Below are positions 48,901 through 61,192 of a DNA stretch of 64,000 bases, piece by piece; within the stretch, counting starts at the first letter, position 1; each line of letters opens with the position of its first letter. The notes below the pieces were generated by a model. It was not told where the DNA came from. It saw only the letters and a program-made list of their open reading frames with translations, and did no database searches. Both the position numbers and the translations under genes were made by a program. Origin of the DNA: Trichostrongylus colubriformis (Eukaryota; Nematoda; Chromadorea; Rhabditida; Trichostrongylidae); contig OZ022258.1 of the NCBI GenBank assembly GCA_963978905.1, positions 54,234,591 through 54,298,590 of the forward strand. Reading direction: 5' to 3'.

Positions 48901-51900
48901 CTGGACTCTCGAATTAGGTCACTGCATGCGACATATGCCTTACTGTATCTGTTGTGAGATGACCACGCACGGAGAAACGTCGCAGCTTCGAACTGACCCA
49001 ATTCGAGTGCCCTGATCTACCACCGCTGCGGGAGCCACTATCAAACCACTAATTCCAATTATGCCCAAACAGTAGATTTTGGATAATTACAAGTATAGAC
49101 ACAGCCTTCTAAGAAATTGAATAAAGCTCGATATCAGGTGCCGGATTTGTGTCCTCAGACCAAATCTCTCTTCGCGGAGCGATGCGTGCAAGCTGGCAGC
49201 GCCATGTGTAGTTGGATTCTAGGGCGATTCGGTATTCTATGCTCAAAATAAGTGCACGACAAGATAGTCGCCTTACGGCCATCAACATACAGCGCCTCCA
49301 CCTCACATGCATGGCACCGCATGTGGCACGCCGCCGTGCAAAATTTTGTCCTGAGATACACATCCCTAGATGTCGCCTATTCCGATATCAACTCACCGCC
49401 CTTCTCCAAGAAACAGCATGGCGAGCGCTCGATGAACGGACATTTCTTCATGGAACTTCCACAGATGATGCGACCAGTATGACAGTTCATAATCATGAGA
49501 TCGACGATAACGAGCAAATCGTATGGTGTCCACTGTTCCTTGTCCAACATTAATCTTAATGTGGTTAGATTTCTCTGGAGACCCATCATATCGGGTGAGG
49601 ATCGATTGGTCGAATTTTCGCTTCGCGGCGTCGCACTCGCGCGCCGTCAGTAAGAGTCGTTCGAAAATCCGCTCAGGACGCAATGGGCTGGTACCGTAAG
49701 GGATCTTCAGAGATTGCAGTTCGACGCAGCGAAGATTCGACCAATCGACCCCCACCCCATCTTCTTTGTGTGAGCCGTGCGTCGCACAACACACAAATGA
49801 AGGCGCATCACTATAATTATGGAAAATACAAAGCATAGAACTTACTAAAGCCATGCTCATTAACACCATGTCTGCGCACAAGTTCACAACACTTCTATTC
49901 GCCGACCGAATCATATGTCTAGCCGGCCAGTCAATACTTTCTATGTTGAAATCATGCATCAAAAACTGCATCCTCTCTTCCTAAAAACAAATTGAGCTCA
50001 TTCACTAATACGCTTTTCGGGTAACTCATGCTCTGGCTGGATACTGCTAAGTTATTTTAACACCCAGTTCTTTTCCGAAGCACAGCACGATAATTTGGCC
50101 TACCACTAGAAATGAAGGAAGAGTTGAGCCACAGTGAAAACGATATGTAGTGGCCAAAAACCGAGAACTGGAGCTCCATCACTACCACGGTGGGCGAGTT
50201 TTACGGTGCACCGTATCACAGATATACTGATTAGAAAAACGAGATCTGCGACCTGATGGCCATACGGCGCCCACGCCCACTTGCAGGCTTGAATCGAGAC
50301 GACAGACCGCCTCAGGACCCTGTTATGTTGCTCAGACGCGACTTTTACTGTAAATCGCGCCAAGTACAGTTCGCTTGAGCCCCTTGCGTTTCTTTCATGC
50401 GAACATATACCTTCTTGTTGTATAGCTCGTGTTAACTACCATTGCCTTCATAAACCCCTTACAGCTAATTTCGACCGATTTGGAAATAAAAATGAACCTC
50501 ACCAATATTTTAAGAACGTTCTGCTGAGTCGCTCCGATGGAACCGCTATATTTGAGCGCCATTGCGAAGCATGCCGCTGTCATTGCGTACAAATAGACCT
50601 GTGCATAGAAATCACACAAAATTTCACAGTTGGAAAACTCTTTTGACATATCAAAACTTGCGAATAACAATGGAAGCTTTCTGTGATGAAATAAAACACA
50701 ACACTGAAGAAATACGTACCTCAGCAACTGTCTCCTTATCTACCACTTCATCCCAATATGCTACCTCCTTGTCCGTAATATCCACCTCAACCGCAGACGG
50801 AAACTTTAGCACTGTTCGCGCATATTCGTGAATAATAGTTGGAATCTGAAAATGATACAGCTTGCCGGAATCAGCAACCAAACAGAAAAGGCGCATCGGC
50901 CACAGGTGCAACGAGTCATGCGGCAGCTAAGGAGGAACGGGTAAAGCTCTACAAATGGCTCCCAATTTATATGAATTGCTGTGTCTAACAGAGTGTGTGT
51001 TTATTAGAAAGTGGTATAACTTTATAAGTACTATTTAGGCATTAACTTATACTTGGACGAGTTGCCTTCGATGGGATAAGCGGATAGACGGAAGCGCCAA
51101 GCAGTGTAAAGTTAGAATCAATAACCAGATCTTCAAAGGCACACCATGCCACAATCGGATTAAAGGCTTACTTTCTTGAGGCAAGTAGCTTGGATAACAG
51201 CGCTTGCTGCAACTTTGTTGCGGGCATGGCGCACCCTCACTGTGTTGTGTCTTTGAATACAACCGATCCATGTCCACCCAATCAAATCATACCTGGCCTT
51301 AGACGAACAAATTACAAACGTGGCGCTCACTTGGAGAAAGAAATTTGCCATAAGAGAAGATAAGTTGATGAAACAGCCAATTCTATAATAAAAGCAGCTT
51401 CCACATTGGAAATTGTTCGTCTAAGGTCAGATGTGATTTAGATGGGTGGGCGTGGCTCGGTTGTGTTCAAACGGGCACAGCACCGTGAGGGTGCGCCGTG
51501 CAGCCGCAACAAAGATTCGTCCGAGCAATTATCCAAGGATCTACTTGCCCCAAAAAAGTAAACACTGATTATCGCGTGGTATGCCTTTGAATGAGAGATT
51601 GCGTAGAATGGATCACATCAGTGGGGGGACAGTACCATTTGATGAAATTCCATAACAGAGTCAAACCTGGCGTCGAAAAAAGTTCTCGGAAAATATGATT
51701 GGAGCCGAATCTCCAGAGAACATTTCCATAATCATATCACTGCCACTCAGAGCTTTCCTCAAGGCTGTGTGGGTGTATTCGGTTGATGAAATTTTTGAAA
51801 ATACGATCTTCCCCTGCGACCCTGAATACCCTGACCCCACTTTCCAACCTAAAAACGAACACGCTGTCGAGGAATCCTCGATGGAGCCCTGAGCCTAGTT

Positions 51901-54900
51901 CTGAGTTCCCTGTGGTCGGCAGCGAATCGTGACTCAGGGAGCAGTGAACGCTAATGTGCGGTGCAGAAATGAGGTGATTCACCTGCTCCTCAATCCATGT
52001 GCACGTTGGCTGAATCAGATCCCATAGCACTAAGGATCGTGCCAGAACCCTGATAAAGATCTAAAATATACTAATTCAAAAAATTAATAATAATTATTAT
52101 ACTAATTCAATTAATTGATAATTCAAATTATTGTCATGAAAACCACTTGTATACATCTACAAAACATTACATCTCAACATAGAAAGTTCATAGAGGAGCA
52201 ACATAGCAACAGCTTCCTTTCCTCGTTTTGTCGACTTTGCTGCTCCGTTCTGCGATGAATAGAAAATCTTACAAAAATCAGTAAATGTTGCTTCCTTTGA
52301 AATTCATCAGTAATCCATCCCCCTACATGATGAAAGCATGAAACTCCAGTTTTTTAAATCAGCTTTCTAAGAATTTCTGAGTAATAACTGGAAAGGAAAG
52401 GTCAAGGGAAAAGACGAGCGTAGCTCGTATTCCTCCTTGCAATTCAACCGCTAAACAATTCCCAAGAGCTTAGAAATTGTAAAAGTGAGCTTAGAAATTG
52501 TAAAAGTCTATAAACAGTGCAGACCACATCAGGCCGAATCTCCTCCAACATCGAAATAGTGGCTGGCAGCTCAAGTTCCTTTGCAATGGCCATATTACCC
52601 GTTCGCATATACATGAATCCTAAGGCGATGGTGGCTGGATGAGCAGTCATATGTACATTCACGTTTGGACCTTCCTGAATCATCAGCATTTATGCAGATT
52701 AATTGGATTATTTATCATTTGAGTTTGTTTATTTATGCGGCATGCATGCTAGACGAAAGAATAATTTGCAGGAATCTGATACGTAAGGCTGCGTTTATAC
52801 TTTGCGTAACCGACGCCGGCACCGGCGACGTCAAAATCATTTGATTGCCAAGTATGAACGCGGCCTAAAGAGAGTGAAGAGAACGTAGTACAGAGAATTT
52901 CAGGTGCACAATAAAGGCACAGGAATCAGAGAAGGGTCAAGCGACCCCTTTGTAAAAAGAATAATCAGATAACTGCAGAATCAGCCATGAGCGCATCATA
53001 AGATCTGATCACTCGGAATACTTTACAAAGTTCCTACCCTAACATGATTCGACCGGCTTTCCTGTGGAGGAGCAGGCGCTGCTGCATTGACGTCTGGACA
53101 AGTAATTAGCTGGGGATGAATAAATACGCATTGGTTCTGAAAAGGTGAGAAAATTTTGAGGGCCAATATCACCGACATCTTCATGACAGTACATCCACCA
53201 ATCCAAATAGTACTAACGACAATCCTTTTGTAAAGATGCCATCACTCGGTCATTTTGGGAGTACGTGTACATGTACCTCCGCATTCTGGATTCCTCTAAG
53301 GGGGTTTCAGTCGATTGGTTGGAAAGTGCGTTCAGGCCATCTTGAAGCAGTGCCCTATCTCTCCTTCCATTTCCACCCGCCAGACTATTTTTGTAGGGTC
53401 ATAGATAGAGATTGTATTTTGAGAAGCGAACTCTAGCGGAGCCAGGCCTCCTACGGGGATTGTATTTCGAGAAGCAAATTCTAGCCGAGTCACGCCTCCT
53501 ACAACCTCGCAGGGCATAGCCCAAGTTTCATGTGGAATCTCAATAACCTCCAACCCTCTGTCGTAAAGTAGCCTTTGAATTCCAACCAAACACTGGCACT
53601 GTGACATGGGTAGGAATTTCCCATAAATAATCGAATATCATCAATTTTTAGTAAATAGAAGGACATACCCTCGGCCCACCGAGCATCAACGCCAACAGTC
53701 GATCCGGAATCGAAGGAAGCGGTTGTTTGAACGGCGGCCTTGCAGCTGCGATTTCATCTCCTTAAGAAAAATCATTTAGTAATCACTATATACAAGCTCC
53801 ATATCAAAAACAGATGTCCACGGTGACCATTACGCTATTTCTTTCTGTACAATGAACAATTTCTGTGAACTGAGCCAACGACTCATGGCTGACAAAGCCT
53901 ACTGACATCTTGGACAATCAAAGCAAACTTAAAAGAGCTCTAAAAGAGAATCCAATGTCATTGCTCATACATGCATGGACCTCTACGGATCCAGAAGAGT
54001 GGTAAAGCTCGCCACAATAGAGTGGGGCACACGATGGATTAGCTCTCCGTTTCACCTATTTCCTTCAACTTGTAAACACATTCCAGGTGACTGGAATGGG
54101 GCGTTTGCAGGACATCCCTAGCGTTTATGGCGCACCACTACCACCCCCTTTTGCGGCGAAAACGCTCGACTACGCTTTTCCACCAATGACAACCCATTGA
54201 AATAGCAACTTTCCCTCAGCCAAACCTGAAGTGTGCCATTAATGAGACCAGGTACAATGTAGCGATTCCATTATGTAGAGAACTCATTAGGACCATTCCT
54301 TTACTTCCTCACGGGTCCCCTACTTATTTCGACCCTTCCTGAAAGGGAACTAAGTGCATGGTGAATATAACGATCCTTTACAAAAATGCTTGCACAGTGT
54401 AAATGTCAGCCACTCTATAGACTCTACAGTACAGTTCCCTGCATCCATTAATAACGCAACTGGTTGGACCTATCAAAATAACAACGAGGTAACTTCAATG
54501 ATAAACATACCTAAACCAAGACATATCAACCCAATCGCGAAACCGGCACCCAGTTTATAAGCTGACAGCTCTGGTGAAGGTTCTTCATCTGCTCGTAGAG
54601 ACTTACCTATCTGAAAGACTGGCAATTACGCTAATCATGATGAAAAACCCCTTCCCTTCACTTATTTGTTTACTTAACCATTTGACACACCAAAAATACG
54701 TGGGTGCAAAAATGACAGGCATGATTTTGTTCAACGGTCTCTCAGGGCGGGTGGATGAAAACTTTTATTTTATTTAATTTTATTTTATAATGATGTATAA
54801 TGATGGGCAAATGGTGTAGTGACAGGTGGAGCGCACTCCCACTCTCGTGGTTCGAAAATCAAGTCCCGCATCCATGTCCGCCAGGTCAATCGAGCCTTCA

Positions 54901-57900
54901 AATCCTCTGGGCCAATTAAGTAAGTGAAATTGTATCAGACTCGTTTGAGAAGGTGAAAGCACTGACTTCCACATACATAGGCTAGCCCACGCAAGCATTG
55001 TTTAGGCCAAATCGCATTCACCGGCTACCACGATTCGGAATGGAGCTGGAATACATGGCACATATTCGAGAGGAATTGAATAACTCCAAAAACTTTATCG
55101 TTTATCCTTTTTGTTATTTTACGAGCCAACCTTCGAAAGAACCGATGCTTTCCCTTTCGCAGAGCTCTCAGATCCTTCTCTCCAGTTTTATTGGTCCCTC
55201 ATCTCACTGTACTATTCAACTACCATTTCCTCACTGCCACATCATTCATTCCTTTGGATCCACACTAGAGAAGAGAATGGTGGAATTTCGAATTTAATCA
55301 AAATTGGTCATTTCACTTTTACACTTTCAAAGGGATCGTCCACGGCAAAATGGGTTTCTTTACCCATATATCTATGTTACATTTGCCTAATAAGGGCAGC
55401 ACGAAAGTTTTACGCGAAAAAATGAGAATTCGACCGAGATACAACTCTCCGAATCCTCGGCCGGGCGGGCGGGGCCTTCGAGTAAAAGCGCCGTGCCGTT
55501 GTCCGCCGCGGTTGGAAACGTAGAGTGGGACTGTCTACGTGACTTTCTGTTCTTACAGCGTGCTTCCTACGACGTGTCCGACCGAGACGGACGACGGGGT
55601 GGGCACGTGCTCGAGACCCCGCCCACTCGGCCGAGACTTTGTGGTGCTGTATCATGGCCGGATTCACATTTTTTCGCGTGAAACTTTGCATGCAGCACAC
55701 ATTAGGCAAATGCAACGTAAACCTATGGATAAAAGAAAATTCATTCTTCCGTGGACCAATTCTTTAACCACTTGTGAAGGAGAAAGGGTAGTGAATAAAC
55801 GGGCAACATGGTATCAACATTGTCTCTAGGATAGAATCCTGTCTGTGCCATACAGATCCTATACGGTTAAGCAGTTATAGTGCATATCGAAGCAAACATG
55901 TCCAAGATGACGACTGCAGTGTGACGGAAAACCTGGCGGACCTTGGCGGTACTTGACCTCGAGAATAACCTAGTAATTACCTCAACGCCTTTGAAAAAGA
56001 GGGATAATTTAAGAGCCAAGTTTGGAAAAAGTGAATCTGAAGTAGATCACATAATTACTTTCACAGAATTCGATTTTTCGCTTTCGCAGCGGCAATAAGC
56101 GCGACCTTGGCGGAACGGGTTCTCCCTTTCGTTTCCTCTCCACATAACTGCGCTGGCTGTTAGAGGATGAGCTTTCAAAATTCACAGTGCCTGCTTCAAA
56201 AACTGCCAGGCCACAAAGACGTCTTCTTCTTAATTAATTTTGTCCCAGTAATAATCTTGTGTGTTCTTCACAAATTGTTTGCTCTTTAAAACTGATTTTC
56301 CAGCTCAGCTTGGTAGCCGCCTTGGTTTTACAGCTCTAAAAATTACTGTTTGAGATTACTGAGAAATTACTTCCTCACTGATTCGAGCACCAATCATACC
56401 CTGGTGGTATATTCACAAGGATTAGCTTTAACTTACCCGCTACATGTGAATCATACATTTTTTGGATATCTTTACTATGAAGATCATCAGTTCGCTTCGA
56501 TTTCTTCTTCTTCTTCTTCTCTAGGTCTTCCTTATTCTTTGAGGTTTTTTTCTGTATGATACTGCGAGAAATCTATGATACTGAAGCCCGTTCTTTGGCC
56601 TAGATTTCATCCTAATCAGCTATTCTTTCTTTAAAAGCACCGCTCGGGGGAAGGAGAAAATGATAACAAGGAATACATGTTCTTCCACAACAAACATTCT
56701 ACTTTAGAAGGAAGAATGTGAAGTGGAATTTGCATCTCCTCGCCCGTCTGCATCAACTCCACCGGCTAGTGATGCAGAGGGGAAGTGAGATGAAGGGTTT
56801 CGGGTTTTCATTTCCCTCGTTCTTTCTCGACTGTTACAGTGCTGAGCAGCCCTAGTTCATATTCTTCAGTTACTTCACAACTGCCAAATTTGCTCCTTCC
56901 ATTGTCTCTGAGTAGCAATCAAGTGGCACGCGTAGCCGTACTAAGCCGTCTGGCCAATCAGGCACCTCATTACCCTCCCCTTTTTCCTTCCCCACAAATA
57001 CTTACTACAATATCCAAACTCGGCCATATTTCGACACCAGGTAAAGTAAACAAAGTGACTATTTGTTTAATTTAGCGCAAAAGCAACCATATAGGATCAC
57101 CAGAGATCGATCAGGAGGACTGTACGAAGGGTGTTTAGAACAGCAATTTGCCCGGCCGTTGCGGCGCGGGCGACCGTAAGGCCGCGGTCATACTTTGCGC
57201 ATTGACGCCTGTGCCGGCGGTGCCGGCGTCAATGCACAAAGTATGGCTGTGGCCTAATGATGCGAGCTGGGGGCTCCGCCACCAGTCGGGTCTGAAAACG
57301 ATAGCGCTCGCAGCATACGTACTACACAGGATCGAGCCTAGTTGCTGATAAGATTTTATGAAGCGCATGTACCCGGCCCCGTTCGAGGCGTCTGTAGATG
57401 TTCGAGCCATATCCCAACAAAAAAGCAAAAAACGTCGTCAATCGATAATCGTAGCATTGCTATCTACTGCAGACCATGATTATCCATCTGGCCAAAATTT
57501 TTCGGCAGAATGTTGGCAATCATTACACGGCCAAATTGCAAATTACGTCCCCCTATTGGGAATGCCTTGATCCAAACCTGACCGTGGTAGAACACCGTCA
57601 TCGTCTCAGGACCTAATTGTTACGGAGCCCGTAACTCACATGCCAGACGTCGCGATGCGGTTTTGCTGCACCCATGGCACACAAGCGCCGTACGAAACCT
57701 TCCAGATCAAAAAAGGTCGTTCGGTACGTCCGCGGAATGCACCCAAAGTGCAGACTAGTCCCGATGTTTACAGTGCAATTCGTCTCACGCTTTGTGCTCT
57801 CCCCCTATGACGTCGTTTTCGGCCACATGTGAGAAGTTGTTATCCACTTTCCTAACCTTTATTCTTCAATTCTATTTTTCCCGACGAAAGGCCTCTTCAC

Positions 57901-58091
57901 TCGTATTCGTGAAGTGAACAAAAACTGCGTACCTCGTTAAGAAGTTTGTTGACAACATTTGTATGACCAGTCTGAGCGAACAGCAAACCAAGCCCTGTCA
58001 CAGCACTTGTCTGAATCAATGGATCGATCTTCAGATTCAACATCGTCGGTCCCATTAGAAACGGCAAATGTGTCGTCAACATTTTATGCAC
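45990..58091 (-). CDS. mat-2: Anaphase-promoting complex subunit 1 (APC1), C-terminal part, 16 exons
   Basis: APC1 is the largest scaffold of the APC/C ubiquitin ligase. Exons: 57933-58091, 54511-54610, 53669-53760, 53038-53109, 52525-52674, 51983-52060, 50720-50845, 50503-50598, 49846-49980, 49397-49554, 48294-48380, 48097-48214, 47836-48029, 46601-46727, 46354-46443, 45990-46139; 1932 nt, 643 residues plus TGA, every junction GT/AG and in phase. The first exons hold proteasome/cyclosome (PC) repeats: ...QTSAVTGLGLLFAQTGHTN, YKLGAGFAIGLICLGLG, GPNVNVHMTAHPATIALGFM. Then come RVLARSLVLWDLIQP, HRALAMLFLGEGR, LVISMYPIIAHNVADNR and the family signature AVEPRLLVP. These match vertebrate APC1 in order and spacing, as I remember that family. 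The C-terminal four exons are shorter than the human counterpart. The N-terminal half was not found upstream. Introns carry several MITEs; the one between the first two exons is 3.3 kb. Confidence 0.92.
51135..51588. mobile_element. MITE with AAAGGCACACCA ends, in an APC1 intron
   Basis: Ends TTCAAAGGCACACCATGCC and gcgtggtatgcctttgaa. Related to 28825-29280 (shared termini and attatcgcgtgg right arm). Lies in the intron between exons 51983-52060 and 50720-50845. Confidence 0.7.
52460..52508. repeat. 21-bp tandem duplication in an APC1 intron
   Basis: The unit gagcttagaaattgtaaaagt occurs twice in tandem on the plus strand, just inside the intron after exon 52525-52674 (minus). It sits about 16 bp beyond the splice donor. 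Confidence 0.8.
52787..52865. mobile_element. 79-bp PIF/Harbinger-like MITE, APC1 intron
   Basis: Ends GGCTGCGTTTATACTTTG and caagtatgaacgcggcc, TAA on both sides (52784-52786, 52866-52868). The core contains cgacgccggcaccggcgacg, the inner palindrome shared by the small members at 57180 and 63284. Confidence 0.8.
53411..53506. repeat. Imperfect 48-bp tandem duplication, APC1 intron
   Basis: gattgtattttgagaagcga...gcctcctac is followed by gattgtatttcgagaagcaa...gcctcctac. It produces a repeated peptide-like phrase (LEFASRNTIP / LEFASQNTIS) in a minus-strand open frame that I do not believe is coding. Confidence 0.7.
55329..55765. mobile_element. Foldback MITE, family F (diverged copy 5), APC1 intron
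   Basis: About 437 bp. Left CAAAGGGATCGTCCACGG, right CCGTGGACCAATTCTTTAA. Central text (gactgtctacgtgactttctgttcttac) matches other copies with many substitutions. Lies in the 3.3-kb intron after the first APC1 exon seen. Confidence 0.75.
56503..56522. repeat. (TTC)n microsatellite
   Basis: Short uninterrupted ttc tandem in the large APC1 intron. Confidence 0.7.
57180..57254. mobile_element. 75-bp PIF/Harbinger-like MITE, APC1 intron
   Basis: GGCCGCGGTCATACTTTGCG at the left, cacaaagtatggctgtggcc at the right, TAA on both sides (57177-57179, 57255-57257). Core gacgcctgtgccggcggtgc duplicates part of the inner palindrome. Confidence 0.8.
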
Positions 58092-58129
58092 CTAAACATC
58101 ACATCGTCTTCTCTTAAGTTGTCTCATCG

Positions 58130-58330
58130 ATCGATTACTGATGATTTCCTTATGACCTGTTCGAACCATCCAGTTCGAAACATTCCTCAACTTTTAAGAC
58201 TTCTTTCCAATTATTTTGAAGTCGGTAATATACCTTTTATATTACATAATAAGTCTGGTATATTCCAGGCCTGACGAAGGTGCTAAGCACCGAAATGTTG
58301 CAATAAATTCTGAAAATTTTTAAGACTTTC
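58130..58330 (+). repeat. Possible retroelement 3' end
   Basis: Contains gcctgacgaaggtgctaagc followed by accgaaatgttgcaataaat. This hairpin-like 3' signature is widespread at the ends of invertebrate retroelements, reminiscent of Penelope-like elements. The preceding plus-strand frame (NIPQLLRLLSNYFEVGNIPF) is too short to classify. Confidence 0.35.
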
Positions 58331-58692
58331 ACGGCCTCTTGAGTTTTTTGGATAAACTTCTTGCAGTTTCATTCTATTTTTGTACACATTCAGATAATCA
58401 TGAGGCTTCGTGACAGCACAATACTAAAATTATTTTGATGTTGAATAAGTTGAAAACCACAAATACACTTCTGCTCTTATGGACATCAATCTGATTCGAG
58501 AGCATTTGACACATAAATTTATAATCCGTGATGTCCTTTACACGTGACAGAACAGCTGAGCGTGTTGTCGCAATGCGCCTGTGTCATGTAAAACGCGCTT
58601 AGCTTGGCAGAAACGGCGTGGTGTCACAACATCCAATTCATTTAGTTTTTCCGCATAGCACTTGTCGTTCTACTAGTGCACATCATCACACC

Positions 58693-58912
58693 AGTCCTGG
58701 CCGGGGGGGAGAAGCAACTTTGCGTCGACGTTTCACCCACGTCAAAGCTCCTTTCCCTCCCTAGGCTTAGGCTAAAACAGATGAGACCTATGCTTTGACA
58801 TATGCTTTTTTATGTAGAAGGAGGAGATATCAATTTTAGCCTAAGCCTAGGGAGGGATAGGAGTTGCGACGTGGGCGCAAAATTGCGGCCCCCCCCCCCG
58901 ACTTGATTTGAC
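58693..58912. mobile_element. Palindromic MITE with poly-G/poly-C ends (second copy)
   Basis: Inner arms ctccctaggcttaggctaaa and tttagcctaagcctagggag are exact complements. Right end has a C run then cgacttgatttgac, as at 23394. Left G run at 58702-58710. Confidence 0.65.
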
Positions 58913-59035
58913 TCCACAAGTGTTCCAACTTACATTTCTATTCTTCAAATTCTAAATTTGCTCGTTGTTCTCTTTTCCTTTTTTTTCATCACCGTGAATT
59001 GAATTGTTGTAACGCTTGGTCCACTCATTCCATAA

Positions 59036-59619
59036 GGTTGCGTTCATACCAAATCGAATGAGAGTTTTGGCGCATCGGCGCATCGGCGCATCCGTGATTT
59101 GAGAGAATTGGCGTGCCACGTCACCCTTTTGAACGCGGCACGTGCCAACGTGCGGTTGATTTCTTTTTCTTCTCTTTTCATTTCTTGATCTTTTTCTGTT
59201 ATGGCAAATATCCAAAATCGCGGATGCGCCAATACTCTCATTCTTCAATCGATTTGTATCCTATCCATCACGCGAATGCGCCAATTCTCTCAATTCGCGG
59301 ATGCGCGGATGCGCCGATACGCCAATGCGCCGATACTCTCACTTTTTCGATCGATATGTATGTTATCAATCACGCGAATGCGCCAATTCTCTCAAATCGC
59401 GGATGCGCGGATGCGCCGATCCGCCAATGCGCCGATGCGCCAATACTCTCATTTTCTAGATCGATACGTATCTTATGCATGACGCGAATGCGCCGATACG
59501 CCAATGCGCCGATACGCCAATGCGCCGATGCGCCAATACTCTCATTTTCTGATCGATACGTATCTCATGCATGACGCGAATGCGCCAAAACTCTCATTCA
59601 ATTTGGTATGAACGCAGCC
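59036..59619. mobile_element. PIF/Harbinger-like MITE carrying tandem repeats
   Basis: Ends GGTTGCGTTCATACCAAAT and atttggtatgaacgcagcc, TAA on both sides (59033-59035, 59620-59622). The interior (about 59215-59580) is three degenerate units of about 120 bp, each with a run of gcgccgat/gcgccaat octamers, ctctcattttc, gatcgatacgtat and atgacgcgaatgcgcc. No coding function; the long open frames come from the tandem. Confidence 0.75.
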
Positions 59620-59651
59620 TAAGAGAGCATCGGACGTGCACATGTACTTAC

Positions 59652-59720
59652 CATACATATTGATCGGCAGAGTAGGTCTCTCTGTTCTTGTCAGGGCCCA
59701 TTGCTAAGCCTGCGCGACTT
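59652..59720 (-). CDS. Weak candidate for an additional upstream APC1 exon
   Basis: A strong donor (TATG|GTAAGTAC on the minus strand) ends an open stretch reading GLAMGPDKNRETYSADQYVW, faintly like the segment of APC1 before its PC repeats. The acceptor is not clear, and the roughly 60 residues expected between this and the exon at 58091 were not found. Listed only so that it can be tested. Confidence 0.2.
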
Positions 59721-59722
59721 TG

Positions 59723-61192
59723 CGCTCGAGACCTCACGGTTCAAACATTCTTTTATTATAAACTTTCCTATTTCTACTTCACTTCCTACGCTATCCTTTG
59801 ATCTTTGGAAGTTTTTCGTTCGCTTCGGATTCATCATTTATGATTAAAAGAAGCAATTTTTTACCGAATCTTTTCAATTTATCAATTTCTTTGGGAATAC
59901 TATTGCAACACACTGTTGAAACTCCTGGAATCCCAAACACCCAACTGAAATTGAAGTGTTTCGTCCAGACAGCCGTTTTTTCGAACAGCACGGGGCACAA
60001 TGGCCGTTTAATTGAAAGCACTTTCGCCCTTTCCCGCACTTTATCAAAAGGCTAAATCTGAACGCGTGTACTCCAGCGAATATCGATTTCTAGAACCGAG
60101 GCGATCGTGACCGCGCCTGTCTTGGCTGAAAGCCCGCTCCCGTTCTGGACCTAGCAACCGTAAGGTCGTTGATTTTCGGGCTACATTAACCTCTTAGTTT
60201 GTCTGGAATCACTGTTTTCTCAGTCAACTGCAATACCCAAAAACTAATTCCCTTTCTCGCGTATGGGAACCCTACTTTCATCATTTTTATCCCATTTTCG
60301 AGTGAACAAAAGCCTGCATTAACTATATGAACCTACATTTTCTAATTTCTGCATTTAAAGTTGCCGAAGCTTTTTTAGTTGTCTCGCAAGACTGACTGCT
60401 GTAGTCGAAATTAATCATGTTTTTCATCCATTCTGCATTCTATTGCTCGCTTTAAAATGCATATATGAATAATTGAACGGCGCTACATGATTCGGGGGTG
60501 GCAACATGTTTCTACTCAGCTAACCTGCCAAAAACTTGCATCCCACCCACCCCTAGGGTCAAGCATGGAGTTGTGGAAAATTTTCGAAGAATGCGTTAAC
60601 CAAATTGCCGCTGTCGAATGCGACCCTTTCTTCCCAGTGATAGATGTTGTCTTATAGCGTACCAAAAAGTCGATCGATAATCATAGTAATGCTAGCTAGT
60701 ACAAAATCTAGTTATCTCGATCAACTTCCTTTTTAGACAGCACTTCATCACCTTCAAAATAGAGGCTGCTTGTTGAGAGCTTCTCGTCCAGTTTTTTCCC
60801 CTAGATATGACTTACGGTCCTATGTACCATACCTCTGAAGACGCGTCGGTGAGGCTGACCATTAGATGCTTGGCATCCTTCGATGTGTACGCCATCCCTT
60901 ATTGCGATAGTACCGACTCACTACTTTTCAACCCAGAATACGACACCCTCTGTCTACTACTGAGCCCATGCTTCATCCCATCCACCCCTGACCCACAAGT
61001 GTGCTAGTTAGGCATTTTTAGAGTTCGCGATTCAAGCATCAGGCATATCACTTACCCAATCGATGGGTATCTTATCCTTTTCGCTTAATCGCCTGATCGC
61101 CAGATCGATATGTATCTTTTATTTCCGCCAGATCGTCTGATCGCTTATTCGCTCAATCGATCTGTATCGTATTCCTTTTGCACAGTCGCCTC
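59723..61192. other. Intergenic, no gene recognised
   Basis: No supported exon. 61030-61190 has short tandem-like phrases (tcgcctgatcgcc, aatcgatctgtatc) related to the inner repeats of the MITE at 59036. Confidence 0.35.

Noticed and set aside
52508..52674. Apparent non-GT splice donor in APC1 (exon ending TATAG before ACTTTT)
   Set aside because: A canonical alternative exists: donor GATGTG|GTCTGC at 52525 with acceptor ATTTTAG at 52061 gives in-frame PDV-IFIRVLAR, which fits the family better.
53332..53607. 91-codon minus-strand ORF as an extra APC1 exon
   Set aside because: Contains a 48-bp tandem duplication and the flanking APC1 exons join in phase without it.
59113..59574. Tandem repeats that could be mistaken for a CRISPR array or a repeat protein
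   Set aside because: Eukaryotic context, repeats degenerate and contiguous without unique spacers, and the whole lies between MITE ends.
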